Source: Acidobacteriota bacterium
GTDB taxonomy: Bacteria; Acidobacteriota; Terriglobia; UBA7540
Assembly (NCBI GenBank): GCA_003165315.1
Contig: PLSX01000231.1
Coordinates: 24,038-88,037, forward strand
Direction: 5' to 3'
Length of the DNA: 64,000 nt
Made by a program: the position numbers and the translations under genes. The notes under the pieces were generated by a model that was given only the letters and a program-made list of their open reading frames with translations, searched no databases and was not told where the DNA came from. Below, one piece after another: positions 60,590-64,000 of this stretch (position 1 is its first letter; the number at the start of each line of letters is the position of its first letter).

Positions 60590-61690
60590 ATGGGCCTTAG
60601 CCTCAAAGATCAAGTGCGGGCCGGTGCGGTTCTTTTTCTCTTCCTCATGCTGGCGGGAATGGCAGGCAGGGCGGCGCAGAAACCTGTTCGGCAAATCGGC
60701 AAACCCGAATCCAGCTCGACTGGCAACGGCCGACCGCAAATTATTAACGCCGACACCAACCCCACGCTTCGTTTTCCCATCGCCCGAATGGGCCACATGA
60801 ACGCCACCATTTCATTCGGTTGGCTTGACATCTCACGTACCTCGATTCGTTACCATGTAGAGCACCCTCCGGAAAAGTCGCAGGACTCGTTTGAAGTTTC
60901 CCCGCAGCAAATTCGCAAGCTCGATTTTCAAGGCCTCTTCCTGGCATTTTCCAATCCCAAGATACAGAGGATCTTCTATCTCCCTCCCAATGAGTGGGAA
61001 TCGCTGGGGAGCGGCATGAGCATTGTTTCTGCTGCCGAAGGCGGAGTGGAAGCGACACGCGAGATTGAACAGGCGATCCGAAATTTCGATCTTGCGCTGT
61101 CGTTGGCTAGGCCTCCCGCACCTGCGCCTGTCGAGGTGGCGCAGCGCCCCGTGGCCCCGCCCCCACAGCCCGAACCTGTATTACATGCGGCCGCGCCCGG
61201 CATGGTTTTGGCGTCCCCCGCTGTGACTGACGGCAAACAGACCGTGGAAGTGGATGCTTCACCGCTGGTGATTCGCGGGGCAGTGATGGATTCAAGCGGC
61301 ATCCCTGTGGTGACGGTCAACGGGCTACCTGCAAACATCCGTCCGCTAAACAACCAAGCCGTCGAATTTTGGTCAGATCCGCTGCCCCTTCATCCGGGAG
61401 CCAATCCCATCCTACTGTCAGCCGCCAACTCATCTCATGCGGAAACAAGGATGATTCTTACGATCAATTACATCCCAAAGGCAACGCTGGTGAATCCGCG
61501 GGCCCTGGATAAAGAGGCACTCATTTCGCTGCTGGCTGGCTCTGTCCCCCCCTCGCGGGTGGCCCAAATCGTCAAAGAGCGGGGTCTCAAGTTCACACCC
61601 ACATCTGACGATTTGAATGAAATTCGCGCCGCTGGAGGAAATGAAGAACTGATCCAAGCGATCCAAAAGGCCACCGTGCCACCCAAGTAA
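60590..61690 (+). CDS. Exported three-part protein, tandem paralog 1
   Basis: 366 residues. Signal peptide (GAVLFLFLMLAGMAGRAA), an amino domain (about 55-170: ATISFGWLDISRTSIRYHVE, FEVSPQQIRKLDF, IFYLPPNEW), a Pro-rich linker (175-205), an Ig-like domain of the glucodextranase-B type (SPLVIRGAVMDSSGIPVVTV, NGLPANI, FWSDPLPLHPGANPILLSAA, NSS), and a carboxyl module of about 55 residues (LDKEALISLLAGSVPPSRVA, QIVKERGLKFTP, LNEIRAAGGNEELIQAIQ). The last module is also known to me from acidobacterial kinases and caspase-like proteins. Function unknown. Confidence 0.75.
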   Translation: MGLSLKDQVRAGAVLFLFLMLAGMAGRAAQKPVRQIGKPESSSTGNGRPQIINADTNPTLRFPIARMGHMNATISFGWLDISRTSIRYHVEHPPEKSQDSFEVSPQQIRKLDFQGLFLAFSNPKIQRIFYLPPNEWESLGSGMSIVSAAEGGVEATREIEQAIRNFDLALSLARPPAPAPVEVAQRPVAPPPQPEPVLHAAAPGMVLASPAVTDGKQTVEVDASPLVIRGAVMDSSGIPVVTVNGLPANIRPLNNQAVEFWSDPLPLHPGANPILLSAANSSHAETRMILTINYIPKATLVNPRALDKEALISLLAGSVPPSRVAQIVKERGLKFTPTSDDLNEIRAAGGNEELIQAIQKATVPPK

Positions 61691-61873
61691 AAGTCGCCGG
61701 TAGGGGCAAACGTGAAAAGCCAGGAGGGCCGGGCCCAATTCGTAAGAGTGTGCAAGAGTATTGGCATTGTGGCGACAAGCGGATTAGAATTCAAATTTGC
61801 ATCATCAACGCTTCATCAGGAAGCGTCTGATTCGAATCATAAGTAGGCAGCATATTGGGAAGGGTTGTTTCTA

Positions 61874-62971
61874 ATGATATTGAATCCTGCAAGCTGGAGT
61901 GGGCGGCGGAGAGCACTCCTCTTGATCTTTCTTTTCAGCGTCCCTGGTTTGGGATTGGCGTCGAGCAGGGGCAAGACCAAGGGGGGAGATTTTGACCTCA
62001 GCGGCATCGTTCTTCCTGCGCTGGTGAATGCCCCGGGCGATCCCACATTGCGCTTTCCCGTGATGCCAACGGGAGGATCGATATTCGGCGTCACCTATGG
62101 TTGGTTGGACATCAGCAACAGCACGATACGTTACACGGAGGTGCAACCCACGAGTAAGTCCGGCCACTCCTTTGAAGCTTCCAGGCTGGGCGTTACGGAC
62201 ATCCGGCTTGTCAATGGATGGCTCTCGTTCAGGAGTGATAAAAAGCGCGAAATGATGACCTATCTGCCCCAGGATCGTTGGGGAACCGTGCACACAGGGC
62301 CCGGCATGAGCGCGGCCGCCAATCGCGAAAGTTTGGGAACGTCTTCAATTTACAAGACATTATTGAACTTCGATCGGGTGATGGCGATGGTGAATCCCCC
62401 CGCCCCTCCGCCCCCGCCCGTCGTGGTGCAACAGCCCGTAACGCCCGCGCCAGCTCCGAAGACTGCTCCACCCTCTCCTCCTGCCATCGTCTTGTCTTCC
62501 CCTCCCGGCGCGGGAGAGAGTCTGCCTCTTGAGTGGCAGGATTCCACCGTGGTCATTCGCGGCGTCGCCATGGATAGCACCGGCATTCCGGTGGTCATGA
62601 TCAACGGTTCGCCGGCCAATATGCGTCCGCAAACCACGCAAGCGGCGGAATTCTGGTCAGACCCGCTGCCTCTCAAAGCGGGGAGTAACACGGTTCAGAT
62701 TGTTGCTGCCAACTCCGCTCAGGTGGAGGCTAAGCTCGTCCTGACGGTCAATTACAAACCCAAGACGGCCCCCGTCAACGCCAAGGGACTGGACAAGCAG
62801 GATATCGTCGGCTTGCTTCAGGGTGGAGTTCCCCCGGCGCGCCTCATAGACCTCATCAAGGACCGCGGAATCAAGTTTTCACCCAGTGCCGACGATCTGA
62901 ATGAAATCCGTGCCGCCGGTGGAACAGATGACCTGATCCAGGCCATTCAGCAAGCGGCTCCACAGCCTTAG
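61874..62971 (+). CDS. Exported three-part protein, tandem paralog 2
   Basis: 365 residues with the same order of parts as the gene before it: signal peptide (LLLIFLFSVPGLGLA), amino domain (FGVTYGWLDISNSTIRYTEV, FEASRLGVTDIRLVNGWLSF), Pro-rich linker (PPAPPPPPVVVQQPVTPAPA), Ig-like domain (STVVIRGVAMDSTGIPVVMI, NGSPANM) and carboxyl module (LDKQDIVGLLQGGVPPARLI, DLIKDRGIKFSPSADDLNEI). The two are clearly paralogs; the carboxyl module is the best conserved part. ATG 61874 (nine bases after AAGGG) is preferred over TTG 61865. They are 183 bases apart. Confidence 0.75.
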   Translation: MILNPASWSGRRRALLLIFLFSVPGLGLASSRGKTKGGDFDLSGIVLPALVNAPGDPTLRFPVMPTGGSIFGVTYGWLDISNSTIRYTEVQPTSKSGHSFEASRLGVTDIRLVNGWLSFRSDKKREMMTYLPQDRWGTVHTGPGMSAAANRESLGTSSIYKTLLNFDRVMAMVNPPAPPPPPVVVQQPVTPAPAPKTAPPSPPAIVLSSPPGAGESLPLEWQDSTVVIRGVAMDSTGIPVVMINGSPANMRPQTTQAAEFWSDPLPLKAGSNTVQIVAANSAQVEAKLVLTVNYKPKTAPVNAKGLDKQDIVGLLQGGVPPARLIDLIKDRGIKFSPSADDLNEIRAAGGTDDLIQAIQQAAPQP

Positions 62972-63077
62972 GCCCAATACTGTTCACTCCGGTGTCGCGA
63001 TAGGTTGGAAAACCCAACTGCATGAGAAGCCGGCCTTAGAGTGCGGTGGCGGCGTCAAGCCGTCTCCACCTCAATCT

Positions 63078-63176
63078 GTGCCATGGCCATCCTGGCCATG
63101 CTCGAGCACGGGCGGTGACGCCCCATTCCTGGCGCGGGCGGGGCCCCGATAGTTTAGGGCAGGCTGCCCGTGGCAT
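63078..63176. repeat. Three-way-junction palindromic element, long copy
   Basis: GTGCCATGGCCATCCTGGCC continues into ATGC exactly as at 4193, and the right end CCCGTGGCA-TTTCC matches too. The middle is longer (GC-rich, with GGGCCCC and a TAGTTTAGG insert). It fills the gap before mqnA. Confidence 0.7.
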
Positions 63177-63246
63177 TTCCAAATGACACCCCTCCCTGAA
63201 TTTGACACCCAGCATGGGTAAGCTAGAATAATCACTCAGAAAGTTC

Positions 63247-64000
63247 ATGAAGACCATGCCAGCCTTGCGCCTTTCGGTCGTTCAGTACCTCAACACGGTC
63301 CCCCTGATTTGGGGCATGCTTCACGGCATGCAGAAGGACAAGTTTGATTTGAATTTGACCGTCCCCAGCGGCTGCGCCGATGCCATCGCCGGGGGCCGGG
63401 CCGATGTGGGCATTGTCCCTTCCATCGAATTCCAACGCATTGAAAACGTTGAGATTATCCCCGGCATGTCCATCGCCTCCAAGTTCGAGGTGAAGAGCGT
63501 CGTGCTGCTCAGCAAAATGCCTCTGTCCGAAGTCAGGACGGTGGTGCTGGACCAATCTTCCCGCACCTCGGCGGCTCTGGTCCAAATCCTGCTGACGAAA
63601 TTTTATTCGCGTCAGGTCAGTTTCCTGCCCGCCGCGCCTGATCCCGGCGAGATGCTGAAACGGGCGGACGCCGCGCTGCTGATCGGCGACCCCGCACTCA
63701 CTTACAAGGGACCGCGAGCGGAAGTCTACGATCTGGCGCGCGAGTGGAGAAAATTTACCGGGCTGCCTTTCGTTTTCGCCGTGTGGATGGGCCGCTCCGG
63801 CGCCCATCTCTCCCACAGCCGCGCCGACTTTCTGGCTTCCCGCGATTTCGGCCTTGCCCACGTTGATGACATCGCCGCTGAATATGCTTCCCTGCTGGGC
63901 CTGACACCTTCCTTTGTGAGGGTTTACTTGACCCGGAATATCGACTATTCTTTGGATGAAGAGAATTTGCAGGGGCTGAAGCTCTTTTACAAGCTCGCGC
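63247..64000 (+). CDS. mqnA: Chorismate dehydratase MqnA, 3' end cut by window
   Basis: First step of the futalosine route to menaquinone: chorismate to 3-enolpyruvyl-benzoate. 251 codons are visible: LRLSVVQYLNTVPLIWGM, VPSGCADAIAGGRADVGIVP, SIEFQRI, VVLDQSSRTSAALVQILL, ALLIGDPAL, LAREWRKFTGLPFVFAVW. This is the full MqnA/MqnD-like periplasmic-binding fold; YLNTVP and GIVPSIE mark MqnA. ATG 63247 or 63256 (MPALRLSV) could be the start. It implies menaquinone-based respiration. Confidence 0.93.
   Translation, partial: MKTMPALRLSVVQYLNTVPLIWGMLHGMQKDKFDLNLTVPSGCADAIAGGRADVGIVPSIEFQRIENVEIIPGMSIASKFEVKSVVLLSKMPLSEVRTVVLDQSSRTSAALVQILLTKFYSRQVSFLPAAPDPGEMLKRADAALLIGDPALTYKGPRAEVYDLAREWRKFTGLPFVFAVWMGRSGAHLSHSRADFLASRDFGLAHVDDIAAEYASLLGLTPSFVRVYLTRNIDYSLDEENLQGLKLFYKLA

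Noticed and set aside
1-64000. tRNA, rRNA, prophage or insertion-sequence genes
   Set aside because: No acceptor/T-loop patterns in intergenic DNA, no integrase, transposase or phage structural genes recognised on either strand.

Overview
The window reads as a chromosome segment from a flagellated Gram-negative bacterium, most likely an Acidobacteriota (Terriglobia-like) genome. This is inferred from gene content and not from any marker search: a TIGR02999-type ECF sigma factor beside a Ser/Thr kinase with a C-terminal repeat region, a giant putative-Ig lipoprotein, a YncE-propeller/phosphoesterase fusion, secreted Gfo/Idh/MocA and DPP-IV-like proteins, futalosine-pathway mqnA, and many hairpin-forming intergenic repeats. 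I see no rRNA, tRNA, prophage, insertion sequence or CRISPR array. metF (left edge) and mqnA (right edge) are cut by the window ends.

Layout. 0-3.6 kb (minus): one-carbon genes fhs, a lone cNMP-fold protein and metF, with a possible sigma-54 promoter ahead of fhs. 4.6-8.0 kb: an aminotransferase, a four-helix-bundle protein and ATP-dependent pckA. 8.5-13.6 kb: two paralogous PilZ / Cys4 / PilZ proteins flanking a secreted GH36 alpha-galactosidase. 14-20 kb: small proteins (DsrE-like, crystallin-J1-like, DinB-like), a DPP-IV-like peptidase and a secreted Gfo/Idh/MocA protein. 19.8-33.7 kb: a motility block with a receiver/HD-GYP protein, an OmpR-type regulator, a degenerate histidine-kinase-fold protein, a sigma-54 activator with no DNA-binding domain, a PAS sensor kinase and an NtrC-type regulator, followed by flgB-flgC-fliE-fliF-fliG-fliH-fliI-fliJ. 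The rest of the flagellum is not in this window.

33.8-47.2 kb: a 1,639-residue Ig-repeat lipoprotein divergent from an ECF sigma factor and a membrane Ser/Thr kinase, then a secreted glycosidase-like protein and a 949-residue propeller/phosphoesterase. 47.8-58.6 kb: an Obg/DRG-like TGS GTPase, a hypothetical protein, a GalT-like enzyme, a GspE/PilB ATPase fused to a zinc ribbon and a cNMP-binding domain, a BadF-type sugar kinase, an exported rhodanese, and dprA-topA. 59.6-64 kb: a DUF2846-like exported protein, two tandem paralogous exported proteins of unknown function, and mqnA.

Two themes stand out. The first is second-messenger signalling: two double-PilZ proteins, an HD-GYP phosphodiesterase, a cNMP-gated secretion ATPase and a cNMP-fold orphan lie alongside flagellar control genes. 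The second is the intergenic DNA. Many gaps hold long imperfect inverted repeats built from short degenerate words (GTGACGAG, AGCTGA, GTCGAA, GGAGTCAG or GATTTTGG type). Separate families are a three-way-junction element (4.2 and 63.1 kb), REP-like hairpins, and a 24-bp dyad operator-like repeat clustered at 47.5 and 58.9 kb. These repeats are the most likely place for something undescribed.
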